From contig PWGO01000066.1 of assembly GCA_003554525.1 (NCBI GenBank), positions 1-38,246 of the forward strand: a stretch of DNA of 38,246 nt. Direction: 5' to 3'. The translations under genes were made by a program, and so were the position numbers. Below, one piece after another: positions 28,689-38,246 of the stretch; within the stretch, counting starts at the first letter, position 1; each line of letters begins with the position of its first letter. The stretch comes from Syntrophomonadaceae bacterium (GTDB lineage Bacteria; Bacillota; Dethiobacteria; DTU022; PWGO01). Under the pieces are notes generated by a model that was given only the letters and a program-made list of their open reading frames with translations, did not search any database and was not told the DNA's origin.

Positions 28689-28898
28689 CTATTTTACCGG
28701 GTCGTAGCCGCCCGGGTGAAAAGGGTGACAGCATAGAATTCGCCTCATTCCCATAAAAACACCTTTTATTATACCGTATTTCTCTACAGCTTCATAGGTG
28801 TACTGGGAACAGGTCGGATAAAAACGGCATGTAGGACCTTTAAGTGGCGCAATACAAGTTTGATAAAATTTGATAACCCATAAAAACAATTTACTCAT
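28689..28898 (-). CDS. yidD: Membrane protein insertion efficiency factor YidD
   Basis: 69 aa; [60 protein letters not shown]. Confidence 0.97.
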   Translation of the reverse strand: MSKLFLWVIKFYQTCIAPLKGPTCRFYPTCSQYTYEAVEKYGIIKGVFMGMRRILCCHPFHPGGYDPVK

Positions 28899-29262
28899 GC
28901 CAGGTTTTTCCTCTTCTTTTTTCTTTTATCATAAGGCTCTCCCGGTTCATGGCTTTTAATACATCTTTTTTACATTCGTGGTAATCCATATACCCGGAAG
29001 TTTTCTTGGCCACAATAACAAAATCGTATCCTCCCGCTAATTCCTCCTGCATCCTTCGTATAACTTCCACAAAAAGCCTCTTTACCCTGTGCCGTACCAC
29101 GCTGTTTCCAACTTTTTTACTTATAGAAAAACCGTACCGGTTATAATTTAACCCGTTTTTCAGGTAATAGACTACCATATAACGGGAAAAAAATTTTTTT
29201 CCCCTTCTAAATACTTTTTTGAACTCCCGGTTCTTGCGCAGGGATACCAGAGTCTCCTTCAT
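28891..29262 (-). CDS. rnpA: Ribonuclease P protein component
   Basis: 123 aa; [58 protein letters not shown]. Confidence 0.96.
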   Translation of the reverse strand: MKETLVSLRKNREFKKVFRRGKKFFSRYMVVYYLKNGLNYNRYGFSISKKVGNSVVRHRVKRLFVEVIRRMQEELAGGYDFVIVAKKTSGYMDYHECKKDVLKAMNRESLMIKEKRRGKTWHE

Positions 29263-29267
29263 CTTTT

Positions 29268-29408
29268 TTATACTGTAAGTGCTTTTCTCTGTTTGCGGCG
29301 TCTTCTTCTTATTACATTTTTACCCGAGGTGGTTCTCATTCTTTTCAGGAAACCGTGTACTCTTTTTCTCTTTCTTCTTTTAGGCTGATAAGTCCGCTTC
29401 ATAGCCAT
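29268..29408 (-). CDS. rpmH: 50S ribosomal protein L34
   Basis: Below the ORF-track cutoff: [55 protein letters not shown]; alternative start at 29402. Confidence 0.95.
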   Translation of the reverse strand: MAMKRTYQPKRRKRKRVHGFLKRMRTTSGKNVIRRRRRKQRKALTV

Positions 29409-29456
29409 ACTCCTTTTTATTAATTTCTAAATCTATTCATCAAACCATTGCCAAAA

Positions 29457-29486
29457 ATTATAACTTAACGCGAAACACCGTGTCAA
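29457..29486 (-). promoter_or_regulatory. SigA-type promoter for rpmH operon
   Basis: Minus strand TTGACA (29486-29481), 18-nt spacer, TATAAT (29462-29457). Confidence 0.8.
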
Positions 29487-29706
29487 GTCTGTTCAATTAA
29501 TCCTTCCTTTTATCTTTTGGATTATTTTATTATAGCTTACCGGGAAATAAAATATTAGCCCCCTGAAATTTAATACCGTTTTTAGATTTCAGGGATAAAC
29601 ACATATTTCCGCATAAAAAACTTAACGGTTTGTGGCCAGATAATGCTTGTTGACAGCATTAACGGGTGTTTTAGTTGTTTAATTGTGGGGAAAATTAATT
29701 TATTCA

Positions 29707-29769
29707 CCAATTCATCTCCCGCCTTCGCTTCGCTTAGAGGCGGGAGATGAATTGGCAATTTAGTTAAAT
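29707..29769. repeat. Palindromic repeat copy 1 (17-bp perfect arms) behind the pycB-like gene
   Basis: CCAATTCATCTCCCGCC-TTCGCTTCGCTTAGA-GGCGGGAGATGAATTGG, plus tail TTGGCAATTTAGTTAAAT shared with copy 2. Confidence 0.95.
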
Positions 29770-29775
29770 CATTCT

Positions 29776-31278
29776 TTACTGCACCGGGTATACCAGTACG
29801 TTTCCGAAAACCTGCATCAGATCTTGATCGATTATTTTCTGGAGCTTATCCCACTGTTTTTTGCCCGCTCCGCTGTTATTTTTTTTTTGTGCTACAGACT
29901 CCTGCTTTTGTTTCTTGCCATTATCCAGTGGAGGCAGTTCACCTTTTTTTCTTTTTAAAAAATCCACCGCCACATTGGGGAACAATATATAGGAAAGAAC
30001 ATCTTCTTCCTTTTGTATATACTCCTTGATTTCCTCTCGACTTTTTTCCATAACCGGCTCCAAAAGATCCGCGGGCCTGCAGGTAACAGGGGTTTCTTCT
30101 TTTAAAACCTGCTTCTGTAACTCCTGGTTCATTTCCCCGGGCGGAAGGCCATACAGACCCTTTAAATAACCTTTCACCTCGTTAGATACCATTTTATACC
30201 TTTCTCCCAGCAGCACATTTACCACCGCCTGAGATCCTACTATCTGGCTGGAAGGTGTTACCAGGGGCGGATGCCCGAGATCAGCCCTTACGCGCGGCAC
30301 TTCTTTTAAAACTTCTCCCAGCAAATGCGAAGCGTTTTGTTCTCTCAACTGCGAAGCCAGGTTAGATATCATTCCCCCTGGTATCTGGTAATTTAACACG
30401 TTGGTATCTACTCCCAAAGCAACATCCAGGGGTATATCGTATTTTTTACGAACTTCTTTAAAATGATTGCTTACTTCTCCCAGCAGTTCCAAATCCATTC
30501 CCGTATCATATGGAGTGTTCTTTAACGAAGCAACCATGCTGTCGGTGGGCGGCTGGCTGGTACCCAGCGATATAGCGGCTGAGGCGGTATCTATTACATC
30601 CACTCCCGCTTCTACTGCCTTAAGATAAGCCATGGAAGCCATCCCGCTGGTATAATGACAGTGTAGCTGTACCGGCAACCCCACTTCTTCTTTTAAGCTT
30701 TTTACCAGCTCATAAGCGTCGTAAGGAGATATCAGCCCCGCCATGTCTTTTATGCAAATGGAATCCGCCCCCATGTTTTTAATTTTTGCAGCTACTTCAA
30801 CAAAATGATTCAGGCCATGCAGGGGGCTAATAGTATAACTTATAGTACCCTGGGCGTGTCCGTTTTCCGCCTTGGTAGCTTCTATTGCTTTTTGCATGTT
30901 CCGCACGTCATTTAAAGCATCAAATATTCTTATTATATCTATTCCGTTAGCTATTGCTTTTTTGACAAATTCTTCCACTACCTCGTCCGGGTAATGGCGG
31001 TAACCTACAATGTTTTGTCCCCTTAGTAGCATCTGCAGTCTGGTGTTTTTAAAAGCCTTTCTAAGCGAAATCAACCTTTCCCAGGGGTCTTCATCCAAAA
31101 ATCGCATACAGCTGTCAAAAGTTGCTCCGCCCCATACTTCCAGGGAGTGGTAACCTACCTTGTCCATGGTTTCTGCTATGGGCAGCATATCTTCCGTTTT
31201 CATGCGAGTAGCCATAAGGGACTGATGGGCATCCCTTAAAGATGTATCAGTTATTTTCACCTGCTTCTTTTCCTGCAT
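29776..31278 (-). CDS. Pyruvate carboxylase subunit B / oxaloacetate decarboxylase alpha-like carboxyltransferase lacking a biotinyl domain
   Basis: 500 aa; ITDTSLRDAHQSLMATRMKTEDMLPIAETMDKVGYHSLEVWGGATFDSCMRFLDEDPWERL, SICIKDMAGLISP, HCHYTSGMASMAYLKAVEAGVD; no EAMKM motif at the C-terminus. Confidence 0.92.
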   Translation of the reverse strand: MQEKKQVKITDTSLRDAHQSLMATRMKTEDMLPIAETMDKVGYHSLEVWGGATFDSCMRFLDEDPWERLISLRKAFKNTRLQMLLRGQNIVGYRHYPDEVVEEFVKKAIANGIDIIRIFDALNDVRNMQKAIEATKAENGHAQGTISYTISPLHGLNHFVEVAAKIKNMGADSICIKDMAGLISPYDAYELVKSLKEEVGLPVQLHCHYTSGMASMAYLKAVEAGVDVIDTASAAISLGTSQPPTDSMVASLKNTPYDTGMDLELLGEVSNHFKEVRKKYDIPLDVALGVDTNVLNYQIPGGMISNLASQLREQNASHLLGEVLKEVPRVRADLGHPPLVTPSSQIVGSQAVVNVLLGERYKMVSNEVKGYLKGLYGLPPGEMNQELQKQVLKEETPVTCRPADLLEPVMEKSREEIKEYIQKEEDVLSYILFPNVAVDFLKRKKGELPPLDNGKKQKQESVAQKKNNSGAGKKQWDKLQKIIDQDLMQVFGNVLVYPVQ

Positions 31279-31324
31279 AAATAAAAACCCCTTCCTTAGA
31301 AAGAAAGTTCCCTGTTATAAATTA

Positions 31325-33775
31325 TTATACTTCTTCATTTAGTTTATGTTCAATATCGGCCAGGTTTACTACCCGGTCATTTTTCTCTACTTTTATTAAT
31401 TTTACCCCTTTGGAATACCTTCCCTGCCTGGGCACCTGCTGCGCTTTCTGCCTCAATATAATACCATTGGCAGTGCTTATAATAAAATCTTCGTTTTCGT
31501 TCACCAGTTTAAAGCTTGCCACTTTGCCCCTGCGTAAAGGCTCAACCCCTATAATCTTTATCCCCTTTCCTCCCCTTTTCTGTGGACGCAACTCTTCCAC
31601 TTTTACCCTTTTGCCGTATCCTTTGTCGGTAACTACCAGTATATATTCGTTAGTGTCTACCACATCAGCCCCTACAATCTCATCTCCTTCAGCAAGACTC
31701 ATGGCTTTTACCCCTCTTGCGGTTCTTCCCATGGGCCTTATTTCTCCCTGTTCAAAACATATTATATTTCCACTTCTATTGGACAACACCAGCTGGTTAT
31801 CTTCTCTTACCAGAAGGACTTCTATAAGCTCTTCTCCCTGTTTTAGTTTGATGGCTATGATACCGGATTTCCTGGCAGACTTGAATTCTTCCAGTGGTGT
31901 CTTTTTAACTATTCCACTGGAAGTAACCATAAACAGATACTGCTTACTGTCAGGGTCGTCTACAGGCATGACCACTGAAATGTGCTCGTCGTTTTCCAGT
32001 GGAAGCAAGCTAACCATGGCGCTCCCCCTGGCCTGCCTTCGAACTTCCGGGATTTCATAGGTTTTGAGCTGATACACTTTTCCTTTGTTGCTAAAACAGA
32101 GCAGGTTGCTAAGGGTGTTAACAACATGCATATGCCTGACGTAGTCATTTTCCCGGGTCACGGTTCCTACAGCTCCCCTGCCTCCTCTCCTCTGATTCCT
32201 GTAAGCAGATAGCGGCATTCTTTTTATGTACCCCTGCTGCGTAAAAATCACTACCACTTCTTCCTCGTTAATCAAGTCAGTTATATCAATATCTCCTTCT
32301 TCTTCTACAATATCGGTTTTACGGGAATCGCTGTGTTTCTCTTTAATCAAATTCATTTCTTCTTTTATTATGCTTAATACCATTTTCTCATCGGACAAAA
32401 CCCTCTGGTAATAATCTATTTTCTTTAAAAGTTCACGATGTTCTTCTTCTAATTTATCCCTTTCAAGTGCAGTCAGCTTCTGCAGTCGCATGTCCAATAT
32501 GGCCTGAGCCTGCGTTTCGGTTAAAGAAAACCTGCCGATCAAGCTACTACGAGCCGCTTCCACGTTTTCCGAATTCCTTATAATGCTTATTACTTCATCC
32601 AGATACTGCAAAGCAATTCTTAGTCCTTCTACCACGTGAAGCCTGTCTTCCGCCTTTTTGAGATCAAACCTGGTCCGTCGTATTATTACTTCTTTCTGGT
32701 GTTCCAGGTAATGCTCCAGTAATTCCTTTAAATTTAACACCCTGGGCTGTCCGTTTACCAGGGCCAACAGAATAATTCCGTATGTCTGCTGTAGTGGTGT
32801 GAATTTAAAAAGCTGATTAACTATTACCTGGGCATTAAAATCTTTTTTGACTTCCAGGACCACCCTTATGCCGTCCCGGTCAGATTCATCTCGCAAGTCA
32901 GTAATACCATCAATCTTTTTTTCCCTGGCCAGGTCGGCAATCTTTTCAATCAATTTGGTTTTGTTCTGCTGAAATGGAAGTTCTTTTATTACAATATGCT
33001 CTTTACCCTTTTCTTTCTGCTCTACATGGACCCTTCCCTTTATTTTAATAATGCCGCGGCCGGTGGTATAAGCATTTTTTATTCCTTCTGAACCTACAAT
33101 CATACCGCCGGTGGGGAAATCGGGCGCCTTGATATACTGCATTAGTTCGTTAATTTCCGCGTCTGGATTATCGATTAAGTAGTTCAACCCTTCAATTACT
33201 TCTGAAAGGTTGTGGGGAGGTATATTAGTGGCCATCCCTACTGCAATTCCCGAAGAGCCGTTTACCAGCAAATTGGGAAACCGGGAAGGCAAAACTACCG
33301 GTTCTTCCAGGCTTTCGTCGAAATTAGGGCGGAAATCCACCGTATTTTTATTTATATCCGTTAGCATTTCTACAGCAATCCGGGCCATCCTGGCTTCAGT
33401 ATACCGCATTGCTGCAGGCGGATCCCCATCTACAGAACCAAAATTGCCGTGCCCGTTAACCAGTGGATATCGAGAAACAAATTCTTGCGCCAGCCTTACC
33501 AACGCCTCGTACACTGCTACATCCCCGTGAGGATGGTATTTACCCAATACTTCACCCACTATCCGGGCTGACTTGCGGTGTGGTTTGTCCGGGGTCAAGC
33601 CCATGTCGGACATGGCATACAAGATCCTGCGATGTACCGGTTTTAACCCATCCCTTACATCCGGTAATGCCCGGCTTACAATAACACTCATGGCATAGTC
33701 CAGAAATGAGCTCTTTACTTCGTCGTGTAAATAAACCGGTACTACTTTATGGGCATCTTTACTCTCTTCAGCCAT
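31325..33775 (-). CDS. gyrA: DNA gyrase subunit A
   Basis: 816 aa; [55 protein letters not shown], GyrA box [18 protein letters not shown]. Confidence 0.97.
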   Translation of the reverse strand: MAEESKDAHKVVPVYLHDEVKSSFLDYAMSVIVSRALPDVRDGLKPVHRRILYAMSDMGLTPDKPHRKSARIVGEVLGKYHPHGDVAVYEALVRLAQEFVSRYPLVNGHGNFGSVDGDPPAAMRYTEARMARIAVEMLTDINKNTVDFRPNFDESLEEPVVLPSRFPNLLVNGSSGIAVGMATNIPPHNLSEVIEGLNYLIDNPDAEINELMQYIKAPDFPTGGMIVGSEGIKNAYTTGRGIIKIKGRVHVEQKEKGKEHIVIKELPFQQNKTKLIEKIADLAREKKIDGITDLRDESDRDGIRVVLEVKKDFNAQVIVNQLFKFTPLQQTYGIILLALVNGQPRVLNLKELLEHYLEHQKEVIIRRTRFDLKKAEDRLHVVEGLRIALQYLDEVISIIRNSENVEAARSSLIGRFSLTETQAQAILDMRLQKLTALERDKLEEEHRELLKKIDYYQRVLSDEKMVLSIIKEEMNLIKEKHSDSRKTDIVEEEGDIDITDLINEEEVVVIFTQQGYIKRMPLSAYRNQRRGGRGAVGTVTRENDYVRHMHVVNTLSNLLCFSNKGKVYQLKTYEIPEVRRQARGSAMVSLLPLENDEHISVVMPVDDPDSKQYLFMVTSSGIVKKTPLEEFKSARKSGIIAIKLKQGEELIEVLLVREDNQLVLSNRSGNIICFEQGEIRPMGRTARGVKAMSLAEGDEIVGADVVDTNEYILVVTDKGYGKRVKVEELRPQKRGGKGIKIIGVEPLRRGKVASFKLVNENEDFIISTANGIILRQKAQQVPRQGRYSKGVKLIKVEKNDRVVNLADIEHKLNEEV

Positions 33776-33959
33776 TCTTACCTCCTGATTTTATTTATTC
33801 TGGTCTCTAAAACCCATACAAAACTACTTAAATATATATTCTGCATAGATTTTAGAGCATTTCGCACTTCTGTGCCGCATTGGACACGAAGCCTAGGTTG
33901 AGCCAGTGCACCCCTCCTTAGATAAAATCTAAATAAGGATACTTCCCCCAACCGTTTAA

Positions 33960-34052
33960 TAATATTGTTACATCCTCCTTACCCCCCGCCCTGCGGTGAA
34001 GTGCAACCTCCCTTAAAAAGGGGTAGCTACACTTGTGATAAGGAGAATGTTT
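33960..34052 (-). ncRNA. Candidate TnpB omegaRNA/reRNA scaffold at the element's 3' end
   Basis: Minus strand CTCCTTAtcac-AAGTG-tagctaCCCCTTttTAAGGGaggttg-CACTT-...-ggggggTAAGGAGGATGTAACA: nested complementary segments directly after the tnpB stop. Confidence 0.5.
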
Positions 34053-35491
34053 TAAACTACTTCTTTTATTCTTTTTTCTAAAATCTTTTCAACTTGCTTA
34101 TAAGGTGTATATAAACCAATTTCGCTATCAAATTTACGTTTTTTAATATTTATAGCTGCATTAATATCAGCATGATATTCACCACACTCACATTTAAACA
34201 AGTCACCTTCTCGATTTCCGAACTTTCCACAACCACTACAAACTTTTGAGGTGTAAGCAGGATTTACAATAGTAGTCATGGCTCCTATCAAATCAGCTTT
34301 GTAATTCAATCTTTCATGGATATACCCTTTAATCCAACGAGATAATTTTCTTTTAATGTGTTTAGGAAATATATTCTTCCAAGAAACGAAAGTTAAATCT
34401 TCCATCACTATTTCTGAAGGTTTCTCTTTATCAATGAATTTATTAAGCTCGCAATTGATATAAGATTTTACTTTATTGTCATGTTGTTTTTTCTTTTTGT
34501 TGTATTTTTTCTTACCCAGATTGTTTTGTAAAATATCCTCTGCTTTTTTAGTTTTGCCCTGCTCTTTATATCGCCTATAAAGAGCATAGAATTTATTTCT
34601 TTCCTTATTAATTTTGTTTAAGCGTTCTGTTTCTTCTGATAGCATTTCATTTAACTTCTCTCCGTATTGATTACCTTCTGATGTGTTAATCAAGGTTCTA
34701 TAACCTTTATCTATACCTACTACCTTTTCTTTATTAGTAGCCTTTTTTTGTTTTACATATTTTAATTTATGCACTTCTAGTGAGTTATCTCGTAAAACTA
34801 TTTTAACATTACCCTTATGAATGTTATGATCTCGAAGCTTAACCTTTAACCGATTTCCTCGTTTTAATCCCATAATGTTAATATAAAGAACGCCATCTTC
34901 TGTTTTATAATTATACATATCAGCATCAAGCGAAAATGTTCGACTTTTAGTGTATGGAACGTCACCTTTATATTTGCGAATGTATCTACAAATCAAGTTG
35001 AAAATATATTTTTCTCTAATTTCTAGCTCCATAAGCTTTTTAGGTTCATCAAAAGATTCTCTGTTTAATATGGCATATAGAAGTTTATCCGCTTTAAGAA
35101 CATATAAAATAAAATACCTTTCATCTTCTGTTAGATTTTCATTTTGATAAACCGCTCTTTTGGTTTTTAGCTTAATATTTGACCACTCGGTTTTTATATT
35201 TGCAACAGCTTCTTCTAACGCCATTTTCCAATAACGAGCAGGGAGCTTCCATTGTTCTGCAAAATTATCTTTAGTCCAAATATCACGAATATTTTTACGA
35301 GCATTTTGGATTAACAACAAACTCTTAATTCCACTATATCTTGAATATATATAATTCTTAACTGAGTTGTAGCGATCGGATATTATCTCCAGTTCCTCTA
35401 AAACTTCTGGATCAAGTTCAAAGCTATGCTGTTTAACACATTTCGGAATTTGCATTTCAATCTCTCTCCTTAAAGAGTTTTTTTGCCTCAC
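34052..35491 (-). CDS. tnpB: TnpB (OrfB, RuvC-like RNA-guided nuclease), apparently intact
   Basis: RuvC-I KVVGIDKGYRTLI, RuvC-II EIVMEDLTFVSWKN, zinc finger CSGCGKFGNREGDLFKCECG, RuvC-III YHADINAAINIKKR. Start may be MQIPKC (35455). Confidence 0.92.
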   Translation of the reverse strand: MRQKNSLRREIEMQIPKCVKQHSFELDPEVLEELEIISDRYNSVKNYIYSRYSGIKSLLLIQNARKNIRDIWTKDNFAEQWKLPARYWKMALEEAVANIKTEWSNIKLKTKRAVYQNENLTEDERYFILYVLKADKLLYAILNRESFDEPKKLMELEIREKYIFNLICRYIRKYKGDVPYTKSRTFSLDADMYNYKTEDGVLYINIMGLKRGNRLKVKLRDHNIHKGNVKIVLRDNSLEVHKLKYVKQKKATNKEKVVGIDKGYRTLINTSEGNQYGEKLNEMLSEETERLNKINKERNKFYALYRRYKEQGKTKKAEDILQNNLGKKKYNKKKKQHDNKVKSYINCELNKFIDKEKPSEIVMEDLTFVSWKNIFPKHIKRKLSRWIKGYIHERLNYKADLIGAMTTIVNPAYTSKVCSGCGKFGNREGDLFKCECGEYHADINAAINIKKRKFDSEIGLYTPYKQVEKILEKRIKEVV

Positions 35492-36071
35492 TAACTACCT
35501 TTTTGTTTTTATGACTTCTGCTTCCATATAATTTGGCTGAAAACACAGTTATTATAGATAAAACATCTTCTACAAGTTCTTCTTCGTAAGTTTTTTCTTC
35601 ATCTTCGTTTAAAATGACAATCTCAATATTGTGATGTTTGCAAATTTCAAACAGTAACTCGGTTCCAAATCTCAACAACCTATCTTTGTAATTTACAATT
35701 ATACGTTCAATCTGATCAGTTTCGATTAGTTTTATCAACTCAAGCAAACCATTTTTTTTGTAGTTTAATCCTGATCCGATGTCTTGAATAATTTTATATT
35801 TCCAACCTTTAGATGCACAAAACATTTCTAATCGCTTAATTTGAGATTTTAAATCATCTTTTTTATTTGGAGTAGATACTCTTGCATATATAACTGTTAT
35901 TTTTTCATCTTCTCTTTCCTTATTTGCTATTTTTTGAAGTTTGTTTAAGTCATAACGTCTATGTCCGCCAGGAGTACGTTCAGAAGTAAATTTTCCTTCA
36001 CGTTCCCAACGTCTTAATGTATCTATACTAACACCAAGCTCTTTAGACGCTCTGCTAATAGGTACTTTCAT
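35457..36071 (-). CDS. tnpA: IS607-family serine recombinase (MerR-type HTH + resolvase domain)
   Basis: Start at MKVPISRASKELGVSIDTLRRWEREGKFTSERTPGGHRRYD; YARVSTPNKKDDLKSQIKRLEMFC, YKDRLLRFGTELL, VLSIITVFSAKLYGSRSHKNKK. Confidence 0.95.
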   Translation of the reverse strand: MKVPISRASKELGVSIDTLRRWEREGKFTSERTPGGHRRYDLNKLQKIANKEREDEKITVIYARVSTPNKKDDLKSQIKRLEMFCASKGWKYKIIQDIGSGLNYKKNGLLELIKLIETDQIERIIVNYKDRLLRFGTELLFEICKHHNIEIVILNEDEEKTYEEELVEDVLSIITVFSAKLYGSRSHKNKKVVSEAKKLFKERD

Positions 36072-36209
36072 ATTATCTGATTCCTTCATCAAAGTCTTAA
36101 TATTATTATAACACAAAAAAGAGAAAAAATACATAGATATAAACATATTTAACTATGAAAACATATATTTTAAATATCAGTTGCTAACTCTTCTTATTGT
36201 TGTGAACTA

Positions 36210-38210
<2,001 letters not shown>

Positions 38211-38246
38211 TTAGAATTTGAACAAAAAACCGGCTACTTAAAAAAA

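Larger units (their letters stand above)
33955..36200 (-). mobile_element. IS607-type insertion element (serine recombinase + TnpB), approximate limits
   Basis: MerR-HTH serine recombinase and TnpB on the same strand, overlapping, inserted between gyrB and gyrA. Ends estimated; IS607 elements lack terminal inverted repeats. Confidence 0.85.

Noticed and set aside
29707-29755. Simple rho-independent terminator for the pycB-like gene
   Set aside because: No U-tract on either strand, and the loop and 3' flank are identical in a second copy, which favours a dispersed repeat.
29409-29775. oriC between rpmH and the pycB-like gene
   Set aside because: AT-rich, but I could not find a cluster of TTATCCACA-type DnaA boxes, and there is no adjacent dnaA.
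34052-36071. CRISPR-Cas12-type system or novel RNA-guided defence locus
   Set aside because: The protein is an ordinary TnpB paired with its IS607 recombinase; no repeat-spacer array or adaptation genes in the window.

Overview
The window looks like origin-proximal core chromosome of a Gram-positive, spore-forming (clostridia-like) bacterium. Nearly all genes are on the minus strand. In transcription order (right to left) they are: gyrB, an IS607-type element (serine recombinase plus TnpB), gyrA, a pyruvate carboxylase subunit B-like gene, rpmH-rnpA-yidD-yidC-jag, mnmE, rsmG, noc-like, soj/parA, spo0J/parB, DUF4446, a truncated M23-like membrane protein, bactofilin, a CvpA-like protein, adk, a small DUF951 gene missing from the ORF track, ychF, a T-box-controlled ilvE-ilvD-ilvB-ilvN-leuC-leuD operon, an EF-G paralogue, ddl, family-4-type UDG, argS, serS and three tRNAs (Ser-UGA, Ser-GCU, Arg-ACG). 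The left edge holds the 5' end of a secreted protein gene. yyaC is the only convincing plus-strand protein gene. I found no clearly new multi-gene system. The observations most worth a second look are: (1) an apparently intact IS607/TnpB element splitting gyrB from gyrA, with a structured candidate omegaRNA region; (2) a scatter of hairpin repeats resembling transposase-less IS200/IS605-type ends, two of which lie directly behind stop codons; (3) altered local gene order (gyrBA co-oriented with rpmH, no mnmG, no ilvC/leuA/leuB in the operon); (4) an M23-like protein without its peptidase domain next to bactofilin; and (5) a 7x GTTTAG microsatellite. All identifications are from reading motifs and remembered family features; no searches were run.
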